A stretch of 64,000 nucleotides of DNA from Combretum micranthum (GCA_024138025.1 JAMXBD010001043.1:434001-498000), one strand, 5' to 3'; counted from the stretch's first letter, positions 21,690-34,982 are shown. Numbers and translations are program-made. Notes: generated from the sequence alone by a model not told the origin.

Positions 21690-23787
21690 GAAAGAGAGAG
21701 GAATTGTTGAAATTTGACTTGAATTAAATTGTGTAATTAATGTGTAATGTAACTTTTTGAAAAAGGATTGAAATATAATTAATTTTAGTCAAAATATGAG
21801 TGGATAAAGGAAAATGGCCGCCATAAATAGGGTCAAAAATCTGCCATCAATTTGTGGGATAATGTGTAGAAAGATTGAAGTGAAAATGAAGTGATATGTG
21901 AAGGTGTACTTGAAGGTATGGGTTGTAAAAGTACTTTATTAATAAAATAAAATAAAATTGGAAAATTTATTCCAAATAGTTGTAGCAGATTTTTCATAAT
22001 TAAACTTAAATAATTATTTGAGTTATTTTAGTATTTTAACAAATATGTTACCGGTACGGTCAAAATACGCGAATATGGGCTATAAATAATATTTTTATAA
22101 CCCGAAAAATTCTAAAAATATATTTTATGAGAATAAAAATATTCTTAAAATATTTTTCAATTATTAAATTAATTTATTTTATTTTTAGTATCGGTCTTAA
22201 ACAGAATTTGATCCCGTAAAACCCGAAACGAATTAATTTTTAGAAAAACAAAATTTTCTGTAACATATAAAATATTTATCTAAAAATATAAGGCTTTATA
22301 AAAATAATAAAATTTTTGTAATGAAATAAAAATGAATAGTGCCAAAGACTAATCAATTATCGGTAATAATGGAAATACGACAAAAAGGTTATAACTGTAA
22401 CTTTTATAACCCGAAAAATTATATAACTGATATATTTAGAAATCTTATGAAATTACGAGTCTAACGGTACTATTGGTATATTTTTGATGTCTCAAGCCCC
22501 GGGACACGCTTTTCGAAGTCTATATCCGAACGGTTCGAAATAGGTCAAAAATTTACCAATATGATATTTTTAAACAAACTCATATTACTATGAGCTATTC
22601 TACATATTTAGCTACGCCTCGGCCTCTAAGGTTAGGGGTACTAGGTTGTCGGACTTAGGCTATTGCATTCCGGTTAGGGTTTCGGGTGATTTTCCGGTTT
22701 AGGTCTTGCCACTTTGGAAACTGATATTTTATGTTTATACAACACATTTAATTTGAGAAATTTATTTTGCATTTTATTTTTGTAAGTATTTAATATCTCT
22801 TAATGTTTTCAGAATTCTTGAATTGATTTTTATTTCTGAAGGTCAATCATTATTTACTTTTTAATAGTTTGTTTTGGGGCTTTATATTACCCGATTTTAT
22901 AAGTCGGAGTTAAATATGGAATTTTTTGTACGTCGTGGTTTTGAATTTGAAGACCAGTGTTCTTATTTTATTTTTAAAGATTTTCATTTTCTCAAGATTA
23001 AGAAGTTTCTGAATTCGTTCGTGTTTTTGTACTAGTTGAAATTCGGTTTTAATTTGGAGTGATTTTTAGGGTTTATTTTAGAAGTTCATCTTGGAATTAT
23101 TTACTGAAATTTTCCGGGCTTACAGTCAATTTTTGTTTCAGGCTCCGATAGCTTAAGAAAACTCGGTTTAGAACAATAGCGTGATCTGATTATTTATTTG
23201 AAGTTTAGATTTTGAGTTATTCATCAGTTTATATTTTCGTTGTGTATTTAAAAATCATAACGGTTTATTTTTGGATCACCTTTTTCTGTTTAGGAGCATA
23301 AATAGTCATTTATGCAGTATTGAGATTAATACAAAAACTAAACTGTATTTATATCTCTAGTTTTGATACTGAACATAAATTCTTATTAGTAGCTTTTAAA
23401 TTTAACCAGGGATCTCAAATTAGAGTTTAAGTCTAAATATAAACTCATTACTATTCGTTATTCTAGCCTTGAATCACTATCGGGATAAAAAACAATCATT
23501 TAATCTTTATATTCATATTTTCTATTTAAATCTATTTGTACACTAGGTTTTCGGGTTTAGATTTTAGATCATATCTTGAATTAGTTATTCAAGATACAAT
23601 ATCTCATTTTCGGTATTAACTAGGGTTAAAGAATTTCTTTATTCGGTTCCTAAATCTTTCATTTATCCAAAATCTAAATATTATTCTATTATTAGACTTC
23701 AATCAGAATCTAAATCTATTATCTAGTTTATACAATTTATTATAAAGTCGGGTACTAATGTGAAAAATTCCCGGGGTTTACAATAAC

Positions 23788-25360
23788 CCATCAAATCATT
23801 CACAATTGGATCTTCACTTGCACCTGAAAAAGAATAAGGATTGAGCAAAAAATGCCTAGTACACTAAATCGAAACCACATGCATATGAACAAGCAACAAG
23901 CAATATCGCACATGACTTAATAACTAATGCAACAATCATAGATTTGTTATCTTTAATTAGCCTGCAACCAACACAATCCAGAACTATTGTACATTAGTCC
24001 AAACCAAGATTATCACATGATTGCCTAAAAGCATCCAATATAGAAAATAGGTAATTGCATACATATATGGTGTTGAGAATCTCCCATGCACTTGGAGTGC
24101 CATACTTGCACTACTCCTAAACTATCGAAATCATCTTCAGGTGCAACTCCACTTGTGACAATGCCACACAAAGATCATTAGGTTTCTAGTATTGGTATGA
24201 CACTCTGCATGGTCTTTATTAACCATAGCCAATCACAAGAAACACTCAACTCAATTAAAATCCAGTAGAATTAAGTCAAGTTTTACAAATCTAATCCTAC
24301 AAAACACAATCAACAAACATTGTATAGTCGTACCTGGATCAGCTTTTCATAAAACCCTAATATCAACAGAACCCTGATCACATAAACAAAACCATTTCAA
24401 CATAACCATATACATAATCATATCTCCAGATAAAAAAAACCCTAATCTAACAAGAACTAAGATCTAGGTTTATACACCAACCTCCTCAATTGGTATATTA
24501 ATCGAAAACTCCAATAGACAAGAATTTCTCCAAAGTTCACCAAAACCTTAGAACTCCTTTCATAACATAACATAAACCACAGATCAAGAAGACTACTTCG
24601 ATGATACCACAAAGATAAAATAGATTCATACCTTACCTAGGATAAGATTCCCAATCTTGATCACCAAGAACTCACAATCCAATAACACCTAGGGTTTGTC
24701 TCCAATCAGTTGATTCCTCACAAAACCAATTGAAACAACATTTAGAATTCAATATCTAATCAAAACTTGAACCCAAAAGAAATTTGAAAGGAAGTTCTTG
24801 CCTAGAATTGCTTTAGGAAGAGATGTGAGGAAGGAACTAAAGACCTAAGGGATATATATATATATATATATAGGAATTAGGAAACCTTAACACAAAGAAA
24901 AGAAGATTATATTTTGCAAAATATAGGATGGACACAAGCTACCTGCTCAAGGGTGGCTTAGACGTAAAGAAGCAAAAATAAGCATCATAGGCCGGTACAA
25001 AGCCAATGTCTTAGACCGTATACACTGGCAGACTTAAGCCGGCATTCGTTGTTGCATTGAAAATTGTTGAAGATTAACGCTGGACATACGCCGATGGCTT
25101 TAGTGCTAAAGCCAGTGGCTTTCCCTATCTAGGCTGGCATCCTAGATCCAGCTTTTCTCCTTTGCTTTTGATTCTTCACGAACAACTTCCTTGAGTCCAA
25201 ATTGGCCTGCTACATGAAAAAATTACCCTCTTAAAAAAATTATATTATATTATGTTATATTACATTACTACCCTTCACTATGATTTATTTATTTGTACAT
25301 TACAATAAAAAATCAAATTACTAACTTCCCATATTTTAGATTTGTTTTAAAATTCCTACA
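23788..25360 (-). repeat. chromovirus 5' LTR, 5' part (second segment)
   Basis: Resumes the LTR begun at 13264 after the ATAAC duplication; total length about 1955 bp. The sense strand starts at 25360 (TGTAGGAATTTT). It holds decayed GCCGGC-like motifs at 24960-25160 followed by a TA repeat. No gene is seen. The outer edge is followed 2 bases later by a second iMet PBS-like sequence on the opposite strand. Confidence 0.75.
24850..24873. repeat. TA dinucleotide repeat, possible TATA region
   Basis: (TA)n of about 11 units. In the LTR's sense (minus) it lies about 90 bp downstream of the GCCGGC-like cluster (24960-25160), the same order as in the Athila LTRs. Confidence 0.55.
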
Positions 25361-26154
25361 AGTGGTATCAGAGCATGATTGGATTATTGAGAATATAATT
25401 TTTGATTTTTCATGATTTTGCCATGTATGAATATTGTTCAGTTGATTCTTACAAATCATCTGGCCATTTGTGAAATTTTCTATTCTTGGGCTCTTTACTT
25501 CTCCAAGGATGAGCTATTCAAAAGATAAAAAAGGGTCATTAATCCTTAAGTACACTATTTGAGACTAAGCCATTTTACTATCCTTGCTTATCTTACCCAT
25601 ATTCTTTTTTGGAATTCTTGAACCCTTGCTCTTACTTCTCTAAGTATATGGTTACAAACAAGGTCATTCTAAGGCAATGATACAGTTGGTAAAAGGGGAT
25701 TTGGTCTAGCTAAAAAGCTTGTTTAGCTGTAATTGGGGTCATTATATTAAATCATAATTAAACATAGCTCAGATTAATCTACATCATACCTTTTAGATTA
25801 ATTTGTCCATATCTTTTGCTTTCCATATTCAATTCACAAAAACCAAAAAGCGCAAACTATATAGAATCCATCTTTTGTGAAAATTCGAGCTTCCTCGTAT
25901 TAAACTCAGATACAAAATTTACATGTATTATATAATCTATTATAATGTGATTGAGTTTGTTATTTTTATTTTCTACCTATCCCTAAGCTTGATCTATAAG
26001 ATACAATAGATTTAGTTACTTGCTACAATAGTTAATTATGATATCTTCAACTATTTTATAATTACATTGCTATTGATCACGCTTTTTTACTATGTGTTTT
26101 TTTAACTCTTTTTAGTTAAATTGAAATTTCTTTAAAAGCACAATTTTTAACAGA
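25361..26154. other. stretch without recognised gene; PBS-like 12-mer at its edge
   Basis: TGGTATCAGAGC at 25363-25374 on the plus strand matches an iMet PBS and suggests the remains of another retroelement leader. After it there is no gag-like frame; the sequence is AT-rich with short frames only. I cannot assign it to an element. Confidence 0.4.
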
Positions 26155-27615
26155 TAATGTATCGAGTACATGTGCAGTAATAATGTATCAGTGAATACCA
26201 AGTCAAGTCCACAGGGAGTGAGGACTAGCTATTAACTATATCAGTCCAAATTCATAGCTAGGCAAATCAAACTTTGTTTCTCTTTTGTTTTTTAGATTTT
26301 CTTTTGATATAATTAAACTACTAAAAATCATGGATTTCCAACACCTTTGAATTGATTAAGTTATGAGCCAATAGATCTTAATAATCAATTATTGACAGAC
26401 AATGCAATTGTCAATCCAAATCATCAGGGTTCAGTTTTTCAACAATAAAGAATAAGGTAACAATTCATTTTCCTAAAGTGAAATATTACCCTAAAATTAT
26501 CAATCAATGTTCCCTATCCTTAGGAAAGTGATTAATTGACAATTCTTTTCTAATTCACTAAACCCTAATAGAATTACAACCTATATCCCTATGTGAAATT
26601 CAATCTTAATTAGATAATCACAAAATTGATTAGAAGAGAATTTCCCAATTACAATCCTAATCATTCATGAATTCAAGATTAAAGCCAAAATTGTGTGATT
26701 TGTGAAATAACATGATGATCCGAATATGAAAAAGCGATCAACCAACAATAGGAATCATCAATCATATAATCCAGATAAAAGACTCAAAACCAATTTAAGA
26801 TCTAAAGAATGAAGCATCTAAACATCATCCAATAGATGGATATAATAAAAAGAACAAAATAACCTGTCAAGAAATCCTATTCTTGAAATCCAAATCCAAA
26901 TAACATTTTCCACTTGAATCCTGATGTGGAATCCTTATTCAAATTAACAAGAAAACTTAACTAGTGTCTAAGCCTTAATCTAATTCAAGGAGCAATGGAA
27001 AGAATTCTCAATTTCGTGCCTAGAGTTTTTCTTCTATTTTTACAAATGACAAAAAGATGAATTTATATAAATAATCGTAAGGGAGTTACACCGACATTAA
27101 AGGCCAACGGCCTTGAATTAAATTTGATCGGTTTTTAATGTGAAAACTAATGTCTGGGAGCGGCAATAAATATACGCCGTCTTCAACACCGGAGGCCTTG
27201 ATTTCTCCATGTGCCAGCATATTTTTAAAATTGTAGAATCTGGATTAATTTCTTCTTCAACACGAGCAGCATTCGATCCGGCTTTAAAAATTTGCATTAT
27301 ATACACGTGCAACACCGGCTCAAAGCCATCGTTGTAGCTAAGCATTTTGCTGGTGTATGTATAAAAATTTGCAGCACTGGTAAATATTTCTTCTAAGTTG
27401 GTAACGTAGCTTCCTTAATGGCCGGTGTACTTCTGTTTTTATCCAAAATTGATCAAAACTTCTCCAATTTGCATGTATTTGATTCATAAGTCCTCAGTGA
27501 CCTGAATTAACATAATAAACACACTTAAGTACTATTTCCACTTGATTTCCATAAAATCTATAACAAATTTATCATGATTTGTTTCAGGAAAATTTAGTGA
27601 AATACGACTTTATCA
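26155..27615 (-). repeat. Athila-type LTR, probably solo (about 1460 bp)
   Basis: The right edge on the sense (minus) strand is TGATAAAGTCGTATTT, like the other Athila LTR starts. Near 26195-26230 it has the ACCAAGTCAAGTCCACAGGG-type block placed as in the Athila 5' LTR. Length matches that LTR. A decayed GCCGG/ACGCCG cluster (27085-27430) precedes TATATAAAT (27063-27071, minus). The left edge is approximate, and no target duplication or tRNA-Asp PBS is visible, so it is old. Confidence 0.7.
27085..27430 (-). promoter_or_regulatory. decayed GCCGG-type cluster and TATA in Athila-type LTR
   Basis: Motifs include GGCCAACGGCCTTGA, ATACGCCGTC, CACCGGAGGCCTTGA, GATCCGGC, CACCGGCTCAAAGCC and GGCCGGTGTA. 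They look like CpG-decayed versions of the intact cluster at 13801-14347. TATATAAAT at 27063-27071 (minus strand) follows at once in sense direction. Confidence 0.5.
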
Positions 27616-29365
27616 GTTATTGTTGTGATCTGCATTTTGTAATCTTTATACCATTGGGGTCTTTATATTACACAAATCATCTCCCATATTAGTGTCACTG
27701 ATGGTTAATTTTGTTGAGTACCCATAAATATAAGTGGTATAGTAAAACTATGATATGGAAGCTCTAGATGTCCCTATTGAAAGAGTAAATTATTCTACCA
27801 ATCAACGTGCCATGGGGAATTGTTAGCTCGAAAACTGTCATAAAATAATAGTAGCAGCAATAGGATTCAATTAATCTATGCATGCATTTGGCAGAGCAGC
27901 CACAACAATCATCGATCGATGGCAAAGAAAACAGCCATAAAGATTCAAGATCTTAAATTCCCATCCACTTACTTTTCAACAATTCTTATTTTGATTTTAT
28001 TTTAATTTTCCTTCTCATCCCCACCGCATGCAAATTGCGGGTCTTTGGTTTCTTTTGGCCATCGATTTTTCTTTGTTGAAAGAGATATTTTTCCTTTGGA
28101 TGTCGCTCTTTCCAGTTTCCGTACCCGGCGGCATCAGCAAACATTTAACTCCTTTGACATGACTTTTCAAACTGCTTTAATGCAATCATTCATAATCATA
28201 ATTTGTGAGAACCTCGTTTCTTCAAAGGTGGATTATAAAAACATATTATGTTGTTTGATTTACAAATATAAAATTTGTGTTAGTTTTTTTTACAAATAGA
28301 TGACTCAAGTTTTAAATAAAAATGTTAATATAAATAATTATTATTATAGGAATATGTGTTAGAGTCTTATTAGTCTAAAAAAATTAATTTAATAGAAAAG
28401 ATTACTAATTAAAATATTAAATATTATTTTTAAAAAATGAGAATATGGATAAAAAATATAAATTAATTTTTATCACCAATAGAATATTAACATGTGTGAT
28501 TCTAAAATTATTAAATAATACTAATACTTTTATATGAAACACATATAATTTATTTATCAAAAAAAAAAATACAGATCATGTATTTATAAATTAGCCAAAA
28601 CATAAGTAAGGTTTTTGTTATTAACCTTTTTTGTAATTACTCTTGTAATCTTTTCTATAAAGCGAACATCCATCTTCTTCAGCCTTATTATTATTATTAT
28701 TTTAAGAACATGTAATATAAGTTAAAATAGAGTTTCCGTGATTTTTCGTTAGTCAATCTTATGCCATATATCATTATATAAGTATAATAATTTATTACAA
28801 AATAAAATACGTAAAAAGAAATTTACTACGCAAATCTCCATGCCAATATTATGGATTAGGTGGCTTTGCTTCTTATGTCCATTGTCATCTATTATCTTTG
28901 GTCATTACATAATATAGTAGTCAATTAAAACATGAAATAAAAATTGCAACTCAATGAAGAATTTCATGTAAAGAAGATGTAAGGACATTCCAACTTTCTG
29001 GATTTACTCTCAGCACATTTTTTATAGATCGCACCACCTGGCAAGACCATTGCTCCCAAAGGACCTAAAAAGTATCTGTACGGTTGGGATTTGTCAATGT
29101 TTCGTAATCGAATATGTAATAGAATTGAATATCTGGTGCTGCAGGTGCCACTGGAATTCTACGATTAGTGTCTAGTCAAGCGGTCAAGCACGTGATATTC
29201 ATAGTACATTATGTAAGCACGAGCCACTTGGAACTTATAGTGTGTATAGATATATATATTCCTTCTAGAAAGGTCGGATACTTGTGTTTAAAATGGAATT
29301 AATATTCTATGTTTATTAATACAAAGTAACTATTTTCTTATTTGATTTGCAATAAACACTATTAT
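27616..29365. other. 1.75 kb without recognised gene or element
   Basis: AT-rich sequence with only short frames; the longest (84 codons at 28045-28299) lacks any recognisable motif or codon pattern and is not called. No LTR edge, PBS or transposon protein is visible. It may be the only non-LTR host DNA in the window. Confidence 0.45.
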
Positions 29366-29980
29366 TATCATGCTCCAAAGGGTATCCTATCTGTGATAGT
29401 CTGTTGCATACAATATTAAAGCTTACGAATGACTTTCTTTAGTCATGCATAAGCTTCGAGATCATATGTAAGGCATACTTTCACAACAAATAGGAAACAT
29501 CAGTAGAGCACGTAATTTAAGAAGATAATAACAAATAGCATGCAATAAACATCTAAACTTAAACTCACATAACTTAACGATTCAAATCTTACATCATCGT
29601 AGAGGCATTCTCCCATTTAAGTCTCTAAAATATCGCTATATTATCATAGTCTATTCTAAAGCAAAATAAGTATACAACTAAGAGAATTAAAAAAAAAAAG
29701 TATTTTATAGTCTTTAAGTATAATTCCTCCAAAAGCTCTCCAAAAGCATAAGTCTCACCTAAGTAAAAAGGGACCGTAGGTACAAAAACAAGTGAATCTG
29801 TAAGAGTGAAAATCTATTGGGGTATAAGCAATACTTAGTAAGTAAATTCCTGTAATAACGTACTCATATAAACAATCAAACAAGTTATTGTTAAGCAAGG
29901 ATACGAAATGTAACATCCATATGAGCAAACAAACACATATGATTAATTTGAAATCCTATGTTGAATGGATTTATGCCCTC
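29366..29980 (-). repeat. chromovirus-type LTR fragment, first segment
   Basis: The plus strand begins TATCATGCTCCAAAGGGTATCC, a decayed form of the TGTCACGCCCCAAAGGGTACCC terminus. The following CATACAATATTAAAGC and TTAGTCATGCATAAGC blocks match the same region of 18216-23124. It is split at 29980 by another LTR and resumes at 34983. Confidence 0.75.
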
Positions 29981-32900
29981 TATCATGCCCCAAAGGGTAC
30001 GCTAAATGTGGCAGTCTACCGTACATAATATTAAAGCCTAGGAATGACCGCCTCAATCACGCAAAGGCTTTCATACTATGTATAAGGTGTCTAACGCATG
30101 GAGGAGACACATCGGAGTGATACATTTTATATTGATACAACTTGAGTAACAATGTAAAGGAAATACAATTTACTATACTTCAAATACAAATCACTATACT
30201 TCAATTTCAATTCATCAAAATATTTCACTACATAGAACTATTACAAAGCAATCCACAAAACCTAGCTAATATCTTCAAGCATTTTTACTTCCTGCCGGAA
30301 TCCCGAAGTCATATTTGGCTCTAAACATCTCGGTCCCCACTTAGCATTCTTGAGATAACCTGTCCATTCAAACATCTATTGGGATATAAGCTACACTAGC
30401 TTAGTGAGAATTCCCTTAATTCCGTACCATAACAAGCAAGTTATAAATCATCCATATGCTATGCATGAATAAACACATGAGCAGACAATTATGTATGGGT
30501 ATTCGGAACCCATACACAGAACAGATTTACGCCCTCCGTATCTTGGGTTAGGGATGGTATTGAAGTCTACACGACCGCTGCTAGTCTCCAAGCCTCCCGG
30601 TTCATAGCACTCGACTCGGCTAGGCTTACACATGGAATGCATCCCTGGTGCGCCTTAGTTCCTTATGAATGAGCTCTAATACCGGGTCTCATTATCTAAA
30701 CAAGTCCTCACACCATATCGATCGACCTGCGTAGGAGTAGCACTCTACCAAATGCAACATGTCCAATGCGATGCATGAGCAATTTAATTTTTTCTTAGGT
30801 CAAAATATTCATACATTCTTTAGAGTGACCAAACCAATATCATACACATAACAAAAGTAATATGGAAAGTGTAGTTATCCAATCGAATCATGATTTCAAT
30901 ATGCTTTAGTATTCTTGGCATACATACATCAAAATCTCATCATCTATCCCATCCCCATTCATATCAGTTTTTATCTTGTTCCTATAATTCTAATGCAACT
31001 AGCTACAAGTATAAACAAGGTAACAAAATAAGAAGAAGACTCACTCGATCATTGGATCACTAGTCTCTTGGTAAAAGTAGTCCGATGGTAGGGAATCATC
31101 GTTTTCGGGATTACCTAAAAAGAAAGAAATACCATAATAAGTATTTCATCACTTAACTAATCCAAACTATCTTATACAAACTATCAAATTCGTAATTCTC
31201 GTCCTAAGCGAGAATTACAACTTAAAACGGCCATAACTTGTCGTTTTAACTCGGAATTTAATAATTATATATCAATTTCTATCTACTTCGAAAGATTTAT
31301 CTAATTATAATATCATATTTAAGTTTTGAAAACTTTGAAGCTTCGAAAGGATCAGATCAGATTAGAGCAGTAGCAAAATCCAAATGGAAAAATTGATTTT
31401 GTGAAAGTTCAAGAAGTTTCTACTATCCAAAGTAAGTATTCATGTAATATGAACAAGTTACTACCATAAATGATATGTCATGAGATATATATATATTTAT
31501 ATATACATGTTCTTGATGATATTTAATAAAGGAAATTTTTAGAAAACTTTTTCTTTGTAAGACTTTATGAAAAATCAACTTAGAAAGGCTAGTCTTGTAT
31601 TCTTGACAATCCCTACTTGTTTTTAGAAAAATTCCTGGATAAAATCTATTTATCCTTGTTAAAATTAAGCCTTCATTATGTATATTCCCTAAGAACTTTG
31701 TTTTTCAATAAAAACTCTCATTTTGCACTTTGTAAACATGTTTTTAAAAGTGATTCATCCCAAAATCCGAATTTTGTAAAACTTGTTTTTGTGGTTATTC
31801 CTTTGAGTAAAAATCATTTGATACTTAGAAAATTAAGGCTCAACTATACCTAGCCACTAAGGACTTCATTTCTTTAATAAAACTTCTATTTTGAGTTTGA
31901 AAAATATGGGTTTTCATACCATTACTCCATTATTACGAATTTCTTAAAATGACAACAACTCAAATTTTCCTATTTTATTTCCACTCCTTGTTCTACATTT
32001 TTCTTAGCAAATCCCATCTTGACTTATAAAACCATTTACTTGATGATCTCTATGACTTATACTCTTCATTTTTCATACAAAACACAAGTTTTGAAGTTGA
32101 TAAAAGGGATTTTAAAGTATGGTCTTGAAACCATCCGAATTTATAAAAATTGGATAAAACTCAAATTCCATATTTGTAATCTCTTCATTTTTTTAGAATC
32201 TCTACTAGTAGATCTACCATTTACTTATCAAAAACATTTCTATTGTACATATTCTTAAGCCTTCATTTTCTAAACAAATATTTCATTTGGTGTTGAAAAA
32301 GGGTTTTCAAAATTGGTTTTGGTTGAGATCCGAATTTACCAAATTTATTTTTGGACATATCTTTTGACAAAATCCATTTAAACTTAGAAAAACCATCATT
32401 TAGATATCCTATCTTAAGAGCCTTCCATTTCTTGAATAAAAACTTAATTTTTGAGTTAGAAAACATGTTTTTAAATTATGCCTTGGCCTAAATCCGAAAA
32501 TGAGATTTTTATTTTGAAATAACTTTTGAAATCACCTTTGATTCTTGTAAAAAAGAAGTCTTGATGATAACATCCACTAAACCTTCATTTTCTCAACTAA
32601 AACTTCCATTTTGAGACGTGGAAAGTGGTTTTTAAATATAGGTTTTTCCAAGATACGAATTTCACTATTTTTATTCAAGTTCAAAACCAAGATCTACACT
32701 TTCTATGATCATAAATATAACAGAAATCCATGGTAGTAAACTATAAACACATAGATCTTAAATTTACTCCTCAAATCATTTATTTATGAGATCTATTCCT
32801 TAAGCCCTTCATTTTAAATGAAAAATACACATTTTGAAGTTGAAAAATAGCTTTTCTAAATGTGGTTCCCTTTTATCTGAATTTTCAAAAATGATTTATT

Positions 32901-34977
32901 TTGAAACTAAAATCAATCTGAGCTTTCTAAACTTTTCTACTATCATCAAGCTATTACAAGTTGTTTAAGAAAATAAATCAAAATAATGCATTTATGAACC
33001 TAAAACAACTAGATCTGGTTTACTATAACTAGTTATACATACATGAACACTAAGATATGTGAATGGTGAATATATGCATAATCATTAGCAATAACAAAAT
33101 AATAACTATATAACAAGATCTAAAACATAAACCAAAATTAAAGCTACAAAAAGTTAGATCTATAAAACTATAACTACTTTTAGCAGAAAATAATATGATA
33201 CAAAAGATAATCATGATAAGAGGAGTGTTTCATTTTGGAAGGTCATTTGATACATAAAACTCTCACTATACTTTACCTATATTATCTAGGAAGCTTAAGA
33301 AGAAGGTTTACTCAAAGGATCTTCAGAATAGAGTGTGGAAGCAGATTTAGAGATGGAGGCAGCTTGTATCCTTGCAAGAACAAGGCTAGGAAAAGATAAA
33401 GAGAGGAAAAAGAGAGAGTAAATGGTGTGGGTTTCAAAGAAGGAAAGGGTGTAAATGAGAGGCTTTAATGGGAGAGAGGAGGGTGTATTAATTGAAAGAA
33501 TAAAAATAAACAATGGCAGATATGGGGAGGGGCTGCACCTGAATTCAAAGAGAGAGAGAGAAGAGAAGTTTAATTGTCTTGTAACTTAAATTTGGAAAGT
33601 TGTGTCATTTAATTTGCAAACTAAATGAGACTTTAAATAATTAAATAAATTGATAAAATAAAGAAAATGACTATTTTAGGAGTATAGTCAGCTGCCATTT
33701 GTGGGGAAATAGATGTAGAATGAGTGAAAGAAAACTTGATTAATGTGTAGAAGTGACAATAAAGTGTACTTGCGTATGGGTTGAAAAGTACTTTTATAAA
33801 GAAAATATATAAAATAAAATTAAGAAAATATCTTTAAATGAGTGGCAGAATTTTTCATAAATAAAATTAATAATTATTTGAATTATTTTTATTTCACAAA
33901 TATGTTACCGGTATGATCAAAATACCGCGAATATGAGCTATAAATGATATTTCTATATACTCGAAAAATTTCAAAGAAATTATTTTATAAAATAAAAATA
34001 TTTTTCAAATATTTTCAAATTATTAAATTAATTTAATTTATTTTTAGTATCAGCTCTTAAATAGAAACCTATCCCGTAAAAACCAGAAACGTACTAAATT
34101 GGAAAAATGGAAGCTTATAGGATATATAAAATATTTATCTAAAAATATAAGGGTTTATAAGAATAATAAAATTATGTAAGGAATAGTAGTGAATAGTGCT
34201 AAAAGACTAGTTAATTACCGGTAGTACTGAAATTTGAATATAATTGCAAAATCAGATATTTCTAGTTATCGAAAAACTATAAAACTAATATTTTTGAAAT
34301 CCTTATGAAAATAAGAGTCTAACGGTATTAATGGTATATTTTTGATATCTCGAGCCCCAGCACACGCTTTTCAAAATCTGTATTCGAGCGGGTTCGAAAT
34401 AGGTCAAAAATTTACCAATCTGATATTTTTAAGCGATCTTATATTACTACAAGCTATTCTACACACTTAAACTATACCTCGGCCTCTAGGGTTAAGGGCG
34501 CGAGATTGCCGGACTTAAACTACTGTATTCCACTTAGGGTTTTTAGGTGATTCTCTGGTTTAGATATTTGCCAATTTGGAAACTGATATTTTATGTTTAT
34601 ACAACATATTTAATTTGAGAAATTTATTTTTGTAAGTATTTAATATCTCTTAACATTTTCGAAATTATTGAATTGGGTTTTATTTCCGAAGGTTAATCAT
34701 TATTTACTTTTTAATAATTTGTTTTTGGGCTTTATATTACCTGATTTTATAAGTCAGAGTTACGTATAGAATTTGTAGTGCGTAGTGGTTTTGAATTTGA
34801 AGACTATTGAGTTTTTATTTTATTTTTAAGGATTCTTATTTTTCTCAAGATTAAGAAATTTCTAAATTCGCTCGTGATTTAGGACTAGTTAAAGTTCGGT
34901 TTTAATTTGGAGCATTTTTAGGGTTTATTTTTTAAGTTCATTTTGGAATTATTTACTGAAATTTTCCGGGGTTTACA
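29981..34977 (-). repeat. long solo LTR (4997 bp), CCCTC duplication
   Basis: Edges are TATCATGCCCCAAAGGG (terminal G lost) and ATTTTCCGGGGTTTACA. CCCTC flanks both sides (29976-29980 and 34978-34982), and rejoining restores the GATTTATGCCCTCCATAT module of the host LTR. Contains the ~165-bp array (about 31600-32900). Closely related to 18216-23124 along its length. Confidence 0.9.
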
Positions 34978-34982
34978 CCCTC

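Larger units (their letters stand above)
18216..23124 (-). repeat. long solo LTR (4909 bp), GTCAA duplication
   Basis: Plus-strand edges TGTCACGCCCCGAAGGG and TTTCCGGGCTTACA, flanked by GTCAA at 18211-18215 and 23125-23129. No PBS at either side. Sense is minus. The interior holds the diverged ~165-bp array (about 19800-21050) and a 54-base G run (21635-21688). It belongs to the same family as 29981-34977, 38122-43188 and 57118-60901. Confidence 0.92.
13646..23782 (-). repeat. solo LTR of chromovirus type, itself carrying two insertions
   Basis: Plus-strand edges are TGTCATGCC at 13646 and GGGGTTTACA ending at 23782, flanked by ATAAC on both sides. Removing the two insertions (13655-15410 and 18216-23124 with one duplication copy each) leaves about 3462 bp. 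No PBS follows either edge, so it is a solo LTR. The sense strand is minus, judged by the CGGGGTTTACA (start) and GGGCGTGACA-like (end) termini shared with the other long LTRs. It carries a GCCGCCGGC cluster at 16967-17250. Confidence 0.85.

Noticed and set aside
28045..28299. 84-codon frame in the unassigned stretch
   Set aside because: No motif, no conserved context, AT-rich end; length expected by chance.
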